From contig NZ_CP029427.2 in NCBI RefSeq assembly GCF_002266465.3, positions 6,698,501-6,762,500 of the forward strand: a DNA stretch of 64,000 bases. Direction: 5' to 3'. The DNA is from Bradyrhizobium symbiodeficiens. Lineage in GTDB: Bacteria > Pseudomonadota > Alphaproteobacteria > Rhizobiales > Xanthobacteraceae. The notes beneath the pieces were generated by a model. The model was not told the origin of the DNA and searched no databases. It saw nothing but the letters and a program-made list of their open reading frames with translations. Every line of letters starts with the position of its first letter. Position 1 is the stretch's first letter. Below are positions 41,979 through 50,090 of this stretch, piece by piece. Made by a program: the position numbers and the translations under genes.

Positions 41979-42755
41979 TTACTGCTGGGCCGGCTCCAGA
42001 TGGGCAGCGTCGATCACGAACTGTGCCAACGCCCGGCCGAGGCAATCATGGACTTGTTTCGCCAGCTCGGGCCCGCGGGACGGGCTGAACAGGTCGAACT
42101 GACCCTGCTCATTCCACTGCCGCATGATCGCGAAACGATCAAACAGCGGGATGTCGTGCTCCTGCGCCACCACGCGCATATTATCGAGGAATGGCTGGGC
42201 CGAGATCATCGTCTCGGTACGTGGGCTGTACTGTAAATTCATCAGAACGACGTCGGCCCCTGCCTTTTGCAGCGCAATAACCCCGTCGGTGACGGCGCTG
42301 CGAAACTCGTCGGGATCGATGGATCGGATGGCATCCACGGTCCCGGTCTGCCAGACCACCAAAGTAGGCGTTTTTGCTTCCATCAGCTTAACGAAGTTCG
42401 AGGCGGCCTCCTCTGCCGTCTTCTTGCTCTGTATTTCTACGGAGACGTGCACCGCCTCCGACGGCGGCAGCTTTTCCTTCAGGATCGCCTCCATGCGCGC
42501 CGGATAGGAGCTGCTTTCCGATGCCGGAATCGTGGTCGAGCGGCTGCCGATGACCAGGATCTCGAGCGGCTTACCGGCCTTGACGGCTTCGGCGACCTTG
42601 GGAAGCTGGCTTTCGCTGTTGAGTAGATAGGACGGCACCTCGCACGCCGCGGGCGCGGTCGCAGCGGCAGGCGCAGCAGCATCCCCCGCGCGCGCCACAG
42701 GCGCGGCCAGGCTACCGCATAGCAGGACCAGGCTCAGGAGAACCTTCGCCTTCAT
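41979..42755 (-). CDS. degenerate SGNH-fold paralogue, exported
   Basis: A 258-residue protein with signal peptide MKAKVLLSLVLLCGSLAAPVARAG. It aligns by eye with the next gene: ILVIGSRSTTIPAS for VIVAFGSSSTAGFG, LVVWQTGTVDAIRSIDPDE for LVIWQVGTNAVLRNLDPGE, and VVLMNLQYSP for IVLVDPQYSP. The Gly block and the DxxH block are missing, and the GTN Asn is replaced (GTV). Only a serine remains of the four catalytic positions, so it is probably not an active esterase and may be a binding or scaffold partner. Its start overlaps the OpgC stop by one base. Confidence 0.8.
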   Translation of the reverse strand: MKAKVLLSLVLLCGSLAAPVARAGDAAAPAAATAPAACEVPSYLLNSESQLPKVAEAVKAGKPLEILVIGSRSTTIPASESSSYPARMEAILKEKLPPSEAVHVSVEIQSKKTAEEAASNFVKLMEAKTPTLVVWQTGTVDAIRSIDPDEFRSAVTDGVIALQKAGADVVLMNLQYSPRTETMISAQPFLDNMRVVAQEHDIPLFDRFAIMRQWNEQGQFDLFSPSRGPELAKQVHDCLGRALAQFVIDAAHLEPAQQ

Positions 42756-44065
42756 CAGCCCCCTCCCGCCAGATCGGCGCTGCCGACGGCGTTCTTGGTT
42801 TTCGCACCGCCCTTGTCAGCCACGCGCTTGTACCACGAAATCACCCAGGCCACGCCCCACATGATCAGGACCCCGGAGAGACTAATCAGCGCATGCACGG
42901 CTGCCCCGCCGGAGACTTCGGCGAGAATGAAATGGCCGGCGAAGGCCAGGAAGACGCCGAGGCAGAAGATCTCCAGGGAATGCTGGCCACATAGAATCAA
43001 TGGGCGCAGCCAGCGCGATTTCAAGCCCGGCCAGTCCCGGGGCAGGAAGCGCACGGTGAGCGCGGCCAGCGCCAGGAAATGCGTGAAGCGCAACACGTCG
43101 AGGTCGGTCTTGTCGATCGGATACATCCATTGCTCAACGCGCTTCGGCATGAATTGGGAGAGCTGCGGCACGTACCAGGTCAGCGTCACGTAGAACGCCG
43201 CGACGAGATAGGCGATCGCGATCCACATCGTCACCGGCGAAGCCAGGATACGCGACATGCGACGCGCACCTCCGAGCGCGCACCATGCCCCGAACACGAA
43301 CAGCAATTGCCAGGCGAAGGGATTGAAGGCCCAGAAGCCGTTCGGATAGGCCGACAAATAGAGATCGTATTCCCAGGTCACCGCGTAGAGCACGACCGAG
43401 AGACCGAGCGTGACGTCGGGTCGCCATTTCATCGACCACAGGATCAGCGGCAGCGCCAGCATCAGCACGATGTAGAGCGGCAGCACGTCCATGTTCACGG
43501 GGCGGAAACGCAGCAGCAGCGCCTGCACGATGGTGACGTCGGGCTGCTTGAGGAAATCCATGATCCCCATCTCTTCGGTGTAGAGCGGGTTCTCGAAGCG
43601 GGTCGCGACGTAGGAGATCTCGGCGAGGAAGATCGTGAACAGGAAGACGTGGGCGACGTAGATCTGCCAGACCCGGCGCAGGATGCGCGCAGTGGCGATG
43701 ACGACGCCGCTCTCCAGCATCGCCCTCCCGTAGACGAAGGCGGCGGTGTAGCCGGAAATGAAGATGAAGATCTCGGTGGCGTCGCTGAAGCCGTAATTGC
43801 GGATGGTGAACCAGGTCAGCAGGCTGGGCGGCAGATGGTCGATGAAGATCAGCCACAGCGCCAGCCCGCGGAACAGGTCGAGCCGGAGCTCGCGCTCGCC
43901 GATGGCGGGCAGCGTGATGGCCGGCGCCCTCGCGCGCGGCTTCGCCCGCGCGGGCTTGACGTCAGCAGCCACGCTGTCCGCAGGCTTGACGTCAGCAGGC
44001 CTGACGTCAGCAGGCTTGGCGGTTCCCGCGGTCGTCGATCCCGTCACTTGGTCGGCAATGATCAT
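42755..44065 (-). CDS. opgC: OpgC domain-containing membrane acyltransferase
   Basis: A 436-residue inner-membrane protein with about ten helices. ELRLDLFRGLALWLIFIDHLPPSLLTWFTIRNYGFSDATEIFIFISGYTAAFVYGRAM is the OpgC signature. OpgC adds succinyl groups to osmoregulated periplasmic glucans in characterised bacteria. The N-terminus is a repetitive Pro/Ala/Asp/Lys tract (residues 15-50; KPADVRPADVKPADSVAADVKPARAKPRARAPA), probably cytosolic and disordered. It is the first of three co-transcribed genes, followed by two exported SGNH-type proteins. No opgG or opgH glucan synthase is in the window, so the acceptor is unknown. Confidence 0.88.
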   Translation of the reverse strand: MIIADQVTGSTTAGTAKPADVRPADVKPADSVAADVKPARAKPRARAPAITLPAIGERELRLDLFRGLALWLIFIDHLPPSLLTWFTIRNYGFSDATEIFIFISGYTAAFVYGRAMLESGVVIATARILRRVWQIYVAHVFLFTIFLAEISYVATRFENPLYTEEMGIMDFLKQPDVTIVQALLLRFRPVNMDVLPLYIVLMLALPLILWSMKWRPDVTLGLSVVLYAVTWEYDLYLSAYPNGFWAFNPFAWQLLFVFGAWCALGGARRMSRILASPVTMWIAIAYLVAAFYVTLTWYVPQLSQFMPKRVEQWMYPIDKTDLDVLRFTHFLALAALTVRFLPRDWPGLKSRWLRPLILCGQHSLEIFCLGVFLAFAGHFILAEVSGGAAVHALISLSGVLIMWGVAWVISWYKRVADKGGAKTKNAVGSADLAGGG

Positions 44066-44279
44066 CGGGGGGCCAAATACCCTTCGGCAAATCGCGACGT
44101 CTCGAGGAGTGTACCGGTCCGGTCGTCGTCTCGCAAAGCGGCCGGGTCACAGAAGGGCTCGAACCCCTCCGGGGGTATTTCCCTCGGGGTGTCCTTCCCT
44201 TCGAATTCTGGCGGGACGATGTCGCCAAAGCCGCCTCGGGGGTTTGGTTCCGGAGCCGGATTTCGGTATGGTAGCAGCC

Positions 44280-44672
44280 ATGTACCGCGCCGTGACCCGC
44301 CAGATTGAAGTAACCGTCGAGCCGAACTTTGTTCCGGAACAGTCCTCGGCCGACCGTTCCCGCTATTTCTGGTCCTACACCATCGTCATCACGAATTCGG
44401 GCGAGGAGACCGTGCAGCTCAAGACGCGGCACTGGATCATCACCGACGCCTCAGGCCGCCAGCAAGAGGTCAGGGGCGAAGGCGTGGTCGGCGAGCAGCC
44501 GACGCTCGCCCCCGGCGAACGGTTCGAATACACCTCGGGCGTCCCGCTCTCGACCGCCTCCGGCTTCATGACCGGCCGCTACCAGATGGTCACCGAAAGC
44601 GGCGAGCGCTTCGAGATCGACGTGCCGGCGTTTTCGCTGGACAGTCCGGATAACAAGCGGGTGTTGAATTAG
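44280..44672 (+). CDS. apaG: ApaG protein (Co2+/Mg2+ efflux-associated)
   Basis: A 130-residue single beta-sandwich domain: MYRAVTRQIEVTVEPNFVPEQSSADRSRYFWSYTIVITNSGEETVQLKTRHWIITDASGRQQEVRGEGVVGEQPTLAPGERFEYTSGVPLSTASGFMTGRYQM. It is full length for ApaG. The bacterial protein is linked genetically to Co2+ and Mg2+ efflux in Salmonella, but the mechanism is unclear. ATG at 44280 is used; an ATG four codons earlier also opens the frame. It is divergent from OpgC and monocistronic. Confidence 0.95.
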   Translation: MYRAVTRQIEVTVEPNFVPEQSSADRSRYFWSYTIVITNSGEETVQLKTRHWIITDASGRQQEVRGEGVVGEQPTLAPGERFEYTSGVPLSTASGFMTGRYQMVTESGERFEIDVPAFSLDSPDNKRVLN

Positions 44673-44818
44673 CGGGCTGCACGCTCGTGTCCCGGCGCAG
44701 AACCGGGACCCAGCGCGACACGGCACGATGCGGATGGATGGGGCAAGAGAGCGGAGTGTAGCGCAACTCTCTCCAAGTCGTCATTGGGATGCTTCCCTGC
44801 ACATCCCAGCGGCAGCGC

Positions 44819-44908
44819 CGTAGGGTGGGCAAAGGCGCCAGCGCCGTGCCCACCATCTCCCTCCATGAGCAACAAGGCGTGGGCACGCTGCGCTTTGCCC
44901 ACCCTACG
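44819..44908. repeat. palindromic intergenic repeat, family B
   Basis: CGTAGGGTGGGCAAAGGCGC is mirrored by GCGCTTTGCCCACCCTACG, with inner arms GCCGTGCCCACCA and GTGGGCACGC. Confidence 0.85.
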
Positions 44909-44934
44909 AGATCCGGCTTGTGGCAGGCAGTTCG

Positions 44935-45560
44935 GCTTGCAGACACGGCTTCTCGTCCTCGCGGCGCGTTGCGCCCGAGCTTTGCTTCATCTTCACCCTC
45001 CAAATCCAAGAGGGCGCAGGGAAGGCCGGGTGCCGGCTGGCACCCGCGGTCCGCTGCGCGAAATGCACGCGCAAAAAAGACCGCACAGCAGCATACAGGT
45101 GTCGCCGATCACTCGGCCTTCCCTGCGCAGTGGCTGGACGGCTTATGCCGTGATCTCCCGGGAGCCGACCATTCCTTCTGGCCTCCCTCGCCGTTCAAAT
45201 TGACGATGCCGTCCACCCGGTTGGGCTCGCGCACATCTTCGAACAGCTTGACCGTGGCAACGACGGCCAGGACCACACGGTTTTGCCGTACGCACGGCCC
45301 GCCATGTCGCCGCAGTATTCCCGGGCCCTGTCGACAGAGCCGGAAACTTACGAGCGAGACGAAGCCTGACAGCGCCGTCGTCCGCACGCGGTTACGGACT
45401 CACAGGGACTACCCGCCCTGCCCGCACCTCTCATGCCGACGCTGCCGCGTCCACCGCAAGCCCGGCTCGCGAACATGACGACGACACGTCGCCCCTCTTG
45501 GGTGAGCCGGGATGGGCGATACATACGCCGAAACCGAATTTCGGTAAAGTGGAATATTTT
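44935..45560. repeat. long multi-copy non-coding element typical of Bradyrhizobium
   Basis: About 620 bases whose spurious translations include REGRVPAGTRGPLREMHAQK and TIPSGLPRRSNLTMPSTRLG. I remember nearly identical hypothetical frames from many bradyrhizobial genomes, which marks it as a repeated intergenic sequence and not a gene. No inverted termini or transposase are seen. Its ends are approximate and copy number cannot be judged from one window. Confidence 0.65.
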
Positions 45561-45600
45561 CGCGCGCGTGGATTGACAGAGGGCGACACAGGCACGGTCC

Positions 45601-45715
45601 CGTAACCCGGATGAGCCAACGGGTCGGCGCGAAGCGCCGCCCGATGACAGGCTCCGCGGCATCCGGGATCTCTGCGAGTGACGTCCCGGGTATCGCTGCG
45701 CTCACCCGGGCTACG
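45601..45715. repeat. palindromic intergenic repeat, family A with internal insert
   Basis: CGTAACCCGGATGAGCC and CTCACCCGGGCTACGG are the outer arms. The inner block with CGGGTCGGCGCGAAGCGCCG and GATGACAGGCTC matches the insert of the copy at 38139-38259. Confidence 0.8.
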
Positions 45716-45725
45716 GCCTTGCTCG

Positions 45726-46745
45726 CTACGCGTCCTCGACGCCCGCCTCGGCCGGCGTGAAATCGTACACCGAGCTGCAGAACTCGCAGGTGACGACGAC
45801 CTTGTCGTCCTTCACCATCGCCGCGCGGTCGTCGGGCGAGAAGCTCTTCAGCATCGAGGCGACCGCATCGCGCGAGCAGGAGCATTGCGCCTTGAGGACC
45901 ATCGGATTGAACACGCGCACGCCGCGCTCGTGGAACAGGCGGAACAGCAGCCGCTCGCCGGAGAGCTCGGGATCGATCAGCTCGACGTCCTCGACGGTCT
46001 CGATCAACGAGCGCGCCTCGACCCAGGCATCGTCTTCCGCGACGCTGTGCACCTCGACGCCATCGGGGGCATCGCCGGGATGCAGATCGGCCTGCCGCGC
46101 GCGCTCCGGCGCCTTCGGCAGGAACTGCATCAGCATGCCGCCGGCGCGCCAGCGATGCTTGCCGCCGTCGTTCGAGCGCCACTCCTCACCGACCGCGAGA
46201 CGCACCTTGGTCGGGATCTGCTCGGAGCGCAGGAAATATTCGTGGGCGGCGTCTTCCAGGCTGCCGCCGTCGAGCGCAACCAAGCCCTGGTAGCGGCTCA
46301 TGTCGGGGCCCTGGTCGATGGTCATGGCGAGATGACCGTGACCGAGCAGCGCGCCGGAATCCATTCCGGATTTTTGGGCATCGCCGAGGCGCGCGGCGTC
46401 GAAGCGCGCATAGGCGCGCAGGCGATCGGGCGCCTGATAGTCCACCACCAGGAACGACACCGGACCGTCGGTCTGCGCCTGCAGGATGAAGCGTCCCTCG
46501 AATTTCAGCGCAGAGCCGAGCAGCGTCGTCAGCACGATGGCCTCGCCGAGCAACTTGCCGACTGGCGCGGGATAATCGTGCTTGGTCAGGATCTCGTCGA
46601 GCGCTGGGCCAAGCCGCACCAGGCGCCCGCGGACGTCGAGCGCGTCGACCTCGTAGGGCAACACGGCGTCATCGATCGGAACCGCTGATGGCGCGCGAAC
46701 CGGGCCTTCAGGGCCTGCTTTCATCTCGGGGGATTGGGAAACCAT
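45726..46745 (-). CDS. hslO: Hsp33 redox-regulated chaperone
   Basis: A 339-residue holdase activated by oxidative unfolding. The C-terminal zinc module is QCSCSRDAVASMLKSF..VVVTCEFCSSVYDF, with CxC and CxxC cysteines near residues 283-321, all four present. The N-terminal domain has IVLTTLLGSALKFEGRFILQAQTDGPVSFLVVDY, typical of the family. It is encoded downstream of argD and argF on the same strand, 173 bases after argF and separated by a family A repeat. The argDF-hslO order is common in alphaproteobacteria, as far as I recall. Confidence 0.95.
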   Translation of the reverse strand: MVSQSPEMKAGPEGPVRAPSAVPIDDAVLPYEVDALDVRGRLVRLGPALDEILTKHDYPAPVGKLLGEAIVLTTLLGSALKFEGRFILQAQTDGPVSFLVVDYQAPDRLRAYARFDAARLGDAQKSGMDSGALLGHGHLAMTIDQGPDMSRYQGLVALDGGSLEDAAHEYFLRSEQIPTKVRLAVGEEWRSNDGGKHRWRAGGMLMQFLPKAPERARQADLHPGDAPDGVEVHSVAEDDAWVEARSLIETVEDVELIDPELSGERLLFRLFHERGVRVFNPMVLKAQCSCSRDAVASMLKSFSPDDRAAMVKDDKVVVTCEFCSSVYDFTPAEAGVEDA

Positions 46746-46821
46746 GGGGCGTTATCTGGGGTCGGTGGACAAAAATGGAAGAGGCGCGCGCCCGTTCAAT
46801 CGTCGCCGGAGCAACGGGCTG

Positions 46822-46909
46822 CGTAGCCCGGATGGAGCGTCGCGTAATCCGGGGTATTCGCGTGACGTATCGTCGGCCCCGGATTTCGCTGGGCTCCATC
46901 CGGGCTTAC
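46822..46909. repeat. palindromic intergenic repeat, family A
   Basis: CGTAGCCCGGATGGAGCGTC is mirrored by GGGCTCCATCCGGGCTTAC. It fills the gap between argF and hslO, so it lies within a possible transcript and could partly terminate or stabilise it. Confidence 0.85.
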
Positions 46910-46918
46910 AATCAAGGG

Positions 46919-47854
46919 CTACTTCACCGCGTCGAAGCACCAGGCCAGAATGCCCTTCTGCGCGTGCAGGCGGTTTTCGGCCTCGTCGAACACGACCGAT
47001 TGCGGACCGTCGATCACGTCATCGGTGACCTCCTCGCCGCGATGGGCGGGCAGGCAATGCATGAACAGCGCGTCGGGCTTGGCCAGCGACATCAGCTTGC
47101 CGTTGACCTGATAGGGCTTGAGCACGTTGTGGCGGTGCTCGCCTTCCTTGTCGCCCATCGACACCCAGGTGTCGGTGACGACACAGTCGGCGCCGCGCAC
47201 GGCGGCCTCCGGATCGGTGCCGAGCATGATCGGCGCGCCGGTCGCCTTGATGAAGTCGCGCATAACTTTCTTCGGCGCGAGTTCCGGCGGGGTGGCGACG
47301 TTGAGCTGAAACTTGAAGCGCTCGGCGGCGTGGGCCCACGAGGCCAGCACATTGTTGTCGTCGCCGGTCCAGGCCACCGTCCTTCCCTCGATCGGGCCAC
47401 GATGCTCCTCGTAGGTCATGAGGTCGGCCATCACCTGGCAGGGATGCGACCGCCGCGTCAGGCCGTTGATGACGGGCACCGTCGCATATTCCGCAAGCTC
47501 CAGCAGCGCGTCGTGATTGAGGATGCGGATCATGATGGCGTCGACATAGCGCGACAGCACGCGCGCGGTGTCGGCGATGGTCTCGCCGCGGCCGAGCTGC
47601 ATCTCGGCACCGGTGAGCATGATGGGCTCGCCGCCGAGCTGGCGCATGGCGACGTCGAACGACACGCGTGTCCGGGTCGACGGGCGCTCGAAGATCATCG
47701 CCAGCGTCTTGCCTTCGAGCGGCCTGACCGGCTGATGCGCCTTCTGCTTCGCCTTCATGGCGGAGGACGCCGCAAGCATGCGCTTGAGCTCCGACAGCGG
47801 CAGCTCGTTGATATCGAGGAAATGCTTCGGAGTTTTGTTGGGGGACTTGCTCAT
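46919..47854 (-). CDS. argF: ornithine carbamoyltransferase
   Basis: A 311-residue enzyme joining ornithine and carbamoyl phosphate to citrulline in arginine synthesis. The phosphate-binding motif FERPSTRTRVSF covers residues 55-66. HPCQVMADLMTYEE carries the HPxQ loop, and the ornithine site is DTWVSMGDK, with HCLPAHRG late in the chain. The start overlaps the argD stop by one base (TGATG). Cytosolic trimer expected. All catalytic motifs are intact. Confidence 0.97.
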   Translation of the reverse strand: MSKSPNKTPKHFLDINELPLSELKRMLAASSAMKAKQKAHQPVRPLEGKTLAMIFERPSTRTRVSFDVAMRQLGGEPIMLTGAEMQLGRGETIADTARVLSRYVDAIMIRILNHDALLELAEYATVPVINGLTRRSHPCQVMADLMTYEEHRGPIEGRTVAWTGDDNNVLASWAHAAERFKFQLNVATPPELAPKKVMRDFIKATGAPIMLGTDPEAAVRGADCVVTDTWVSMGDKEGEHRHNVLKPYQVNGKLMSLAKPDALFMHCLPAHRGEEVTDDVIDGPQSVVFDEAENRLHAQKGILAWCFDAVK

Positions 47855-49062
47855 CAGCTTGCCGCCCGCTTGGTCTGGCTGGACGAGATCGCGGAACAGG
47901 CGCGCTCCAGCCGCCCGATGCTGTCCTCGATCTCGGCTTCGGTCACGATCAGCGGCGGCAGGAAACGCACGACATTGTCGCCGGCCCCGACGGTGAGCAG
48001 CTTTTCATGACGCAGCGCTGCGACGAGATCGCCGGAGGGCACCACGGCCTTGATGCCGATCAGCAGGCCCTCGCCGCGCACCTCGCTGACGATGTCGGGA
48101 TAGCGGTCGATCACGGAGGCAAGCTTCTGCTTCAGCAGCAGCGACATTCTCTGCACGTGGTCGAAGAAGCCGGGCGCGAGCATGACGTCGAGCACGGCGT
48201 TGGCCGCGGAGATCGCCAGCGGATTGCCGCCGAAGGTCGAGCCGTGCGAGCCGGGCCCCATGCCGGCGGCCGCATCCGCGGTCGCCAGAATGGCCCCGAT
48301 CGGGAAGCCGCCGCCGAGCGCCTTGGCCAGCGACATCACGTCCGGCGTGACGCCAGTGCGCCGATAGGCGAACAGATCGCCGCTGCGGCCCATGCCGGTC
48401 TGCACCTCGTCGAAGGCGAGCAGTAGGCCCTTCTCGTCGCAAAGCTGGCGGAGCGCCTTGAGGAAGGTCGGCGTTGCCGAGCGCACGCCGCCCTCGCCCT
48501 GGATCGGCTCGATCAGGATGCCGGCGGTGTGCGGACCGATCGCCTTCTTGACGGCCTCGATGTCGCCATGCGGCACCTGGTCGAAGCCTTCCATCGGCGG
48601 ACCGAAGCCTTCGAGATATTTTGCCGAGCCGGTCGCAGCCAGCGTCGCCAGCGTGCGGCCGTGGAAGGCGCCTTCGAAAGTGATGATGCGATAGCGCTCC
48701 GGATGTCCCTTGGAGAAGTGATGATGGCGCACCAGCTTGATCACGCCCTCCAGCGCTTCGGCCCCCGAATTGCAGAAGAACACGAAGTCCGCAAAGCTCT
48801 CCTGGCAGAGCCGGTTGGCGAGCTTCTCGCCATCCGGGCTCTGGAACAGGTTCGACATGTGCCAGAGCTTCGTCGCCTGCTCCTGCAGCGCCTTGATCAG
48901 ATGCGGATGGCAATGGCCGAGCGCATTCACGGCCACGCCCGAGGTGAAATCGAGATAGCGATCGCCATTGGTCGCGATCAGCCAGCAGCCTTCACCGCGC
49001 TCGAAGCCGAGGTCGGCTCTGGCGAAAACGGGGAGCAAATGCGGCGCTGCGCTGTTCGTCAT
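47854..49062 (-). CDS. argD: acetylornithine transaminase
   Basis: A 403-residue PLP aminotransferase of arginine synthesis; it may also serve lysine synthesis, as in E. coli. The PLP lysine is Lys247 in SLAKALGGGFPIGA, with LLLAFDEVQTGMGRSG at 214-228 providing the aspartate. FCNSGAEALEGVIKL at 97-110 is the phosphate-binding loop. ATG at 49062 (MTNSAAPHLLPVFARADLGFERGEG) is chosen; a longer frame runs into the promoter. The 5' leader of about 100 bases holds a promoter and palindrome. argF follows with a one-base overlap. Confidence 0.96.
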   Translation of the reverse strand: MTNSAAPHLLPVFARADLGFERGEGCWLIATNGDRYLDFTSGVAVNALGHCHPHLIKALQEQATKLWHMSNLFQSPDGEKLANRLCQESFADFVFFCNSGAEALEGVIKLVRHHHFSKGHPERYRIITFEGAFHGRTLATLAATGSAKYLEGFGPPMEGFDQVPHGDIEAVKKAIGPHTAGILIEPIQGEGGVRSATPTFLKALRQLCDEKGLLLAFDEVQTGMGRSGDLFAYRRTGVTPDVMSLAKALGGGFPIGAILATADAAAGMGPGSHGSTFGGNPLAISAANAVLDVMLAPGFFDHVQRMSLLLKQKLASVIDRYPDIVSEVRGEGLLIGIKAVVPSGDLVAALRHEKLLTVGAGDNVVRFLPPLIVTEAEIEDSIGRLERACSAISSSQTKRAAS

Positions 49063-49137
49063 GATGTCACTTGAATGTTGCGGACGGTGTGACGCGTGCA
49101 TTGCGCAACGCACCATCCACCGGCCCGGAAAACGAAA

Positions 49138-49197
49138 CGTGCCGCCTTTTAAGGGCGGCACGCGGGACTATCTTATGCCTGGCAAGACGGGTGTCAA
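49138..49197 (-). promoter_or_regulatory. argD promoter with a palindrome at the predicted start site
   Basis: On the minus strand TTGACA (49192-49197) is followed after 16 bases by TAAGAT (49170-49175). The expected start near 49163 falls at the edge of CGTGCCGCC-CTTAAAA-GGCGGCACG (49138-49162), a perfect 9-bp stem. TTTCGTTTT follows the stem. It could be an operator or an attenuator-like leader hairpin; which is not clear. Confidence 0.6.
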
Positions 49198-49283
49198 TGC
49201 CGCCCGGAAAGCCTCGGGAAACGCAGAATCCGTAGTCTTGCGGTGCCGATTTTGCGGGATTTCACCACGGAACATGTGGAAGC

Positions 49284-49436
49284 GAGTCGGCGGACTCTTG
49301 CGCGGGAGTCACGCCATATTGTAGCGTTTGGATTGTCAGATACGACATCTCGTGCAGCGGTTCTGATCTCAAGAGTCCTCATGTACCGGCGTAAACGTTC
49401 GGGCGTCAGTCGCGCCCGGCGAGCCCTAAGGGATTC
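49284..49436. promoter_or_regulatory. cluster of five GANTC (CcrM methylation) sites upstream of gcrA
   Basis: GAGTC at 49284, GACTC at 49293, GAGTC at 49306, GAGTC at 49373 and GATTC at 49432. For GC near 65% one site per about 300 bases is expected, so five in 153 bases is dense. GcrA acts at CcrM-methylated GANTC promoters, so feedback control is plausible. Confidence 0.5.
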
Positions 49437-49516
49437 TGGCGGCACGGGTTTTTCGAAGCTTAGCAATCGCCGCATGGGCGCCAGGACGGCAGCCGCGCGA
49501 CGAGGGAAAGGGTGCA

Positions 49517-50029
49517 ATGACGGTTTTGACCTGGTCCGATGATCGCGTCGAGCAGCTGAAAAAGCTCTGGGAGGCCGGACTTTCGGCCAGCCAGATCGCA
49601 GCTGAGCTCGGCAATGTGACCCGCAATGCCGTGATCGGCAAAGTGCACAGGCTCGGTCTGTCCGGCCGCGCAAAGAGCCCGTCATCGGCCGCGCCCCGGC
49701 CGCGCAAGGCGCGCCCCGCACAGCACATGATGCGGGTGACCCGCCCCATCGCGCGCGGCAACACCGCGCTGGCCCAGGCCTTCGAGGTCGAGGTGGAGGC
49801 CGAGCCGGTCACCTACGACAACGTGGTGCCGATGAGCCAGCGGCTGTCGCTGCTCGAGCTGAACGAGGCGACCTGCCATTGGCCGGTCGGAGATCCCTCC
49901 AGCCCGGACTTCTTCTTCTGCGGCGGCAAGGCGCTGTCCGGCCTGCCCTACTGCGCCCAGCACTCGCGCGTGGCGTATCAGCCGGCGGCCGATCGCCGGC
50001 GCGCAGCACCTAAGCCGGGGCCGCGGTGA
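49517..50029 (+). CDS. gcrA: GcrA family cell cycle regulator
   Basis: A 170-residue regulator specific to alphaproteobacteria. N-terminal HTH MTVLTWSDDRVEQLKKLWEAGLSASQIAAELGNVTRNAVIGKVHRLGLSGRAKSP is diagnostic. The C-terminal block ATCHWPVGDPSSPDFFFCGGKALSGLPYCAQHSRVAYQ, with Cys and His residues, binds RNA polymerase sigma70 in Caulobacter. GcrA stimulates transcription at promoters with CcrM-methylated GANTC. ATG at 49517 follows GGGAAAGGG. It is monocistronic and divergent from argD. Confidence 0.96.
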   Translation: MTVLTWSDDRVEQLKKLWEAGLSASQIAAELGNVTRNAVIGKVHRLGLSGRAKSPSSAAPRPRKARPAQHMMRVTRPIARGNTALAQAFEVEVEAEPVTYDNVVPMSQRLSLLELNEATCHWPVGDPSSPDFFFCGGKALSGLPYCAQHSRVAYQPAADRRRAAPKPGPR

Positions 50030-50090
50030 GCTTGCGGATTTAGCTGACTAAGGACGGTGCTGTCACACGACGACGGCGCAACAATCTCGG

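Larger units (their letters stand above)
44673..45725. other. 1.05-kb intergenic repeat region between apaG and hslO
   Basis: It contains a family B repeat (44819-44908), a long non-coding element (44935-45560) and a family A repeat with insert (45601-45715). Several open frames cross it on both strands but none shows a domain, signal peptide or ribosome site. I see no credible gene here. Confidence 0.8.
49063..49516. other. 454-base divergent intergenic region argD-gcrA
   Basis: It contains the argD promoter and palindrome (49138-49197) and five GANTC sites (49284-49436). Open frames in both directions, including one on the minus strand reading MFRGEIPQNRHRKTTDSA, show no support as genes. 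Confidence 0.7.

Noticed and set aside
44789..45478. Open frames in the apaG-hslO gap resembling hypothetical proteins
   Set aside because: They lie in a repeat element; the same translations occur widely as spurious entries, and frames are open in several phases.
44935..45560. Insertion sequence in the large repeat
   Set aside because: No transposase, terminal inverted repeats or target duplication visible.
49200..49270. Short Arg-containing leader peptide upstream of argD (MFRGEIPQNRH...)
   Set aside because: The predicted promoter -35 and -10 lie inside it and downstream, so the transcript would not include it.
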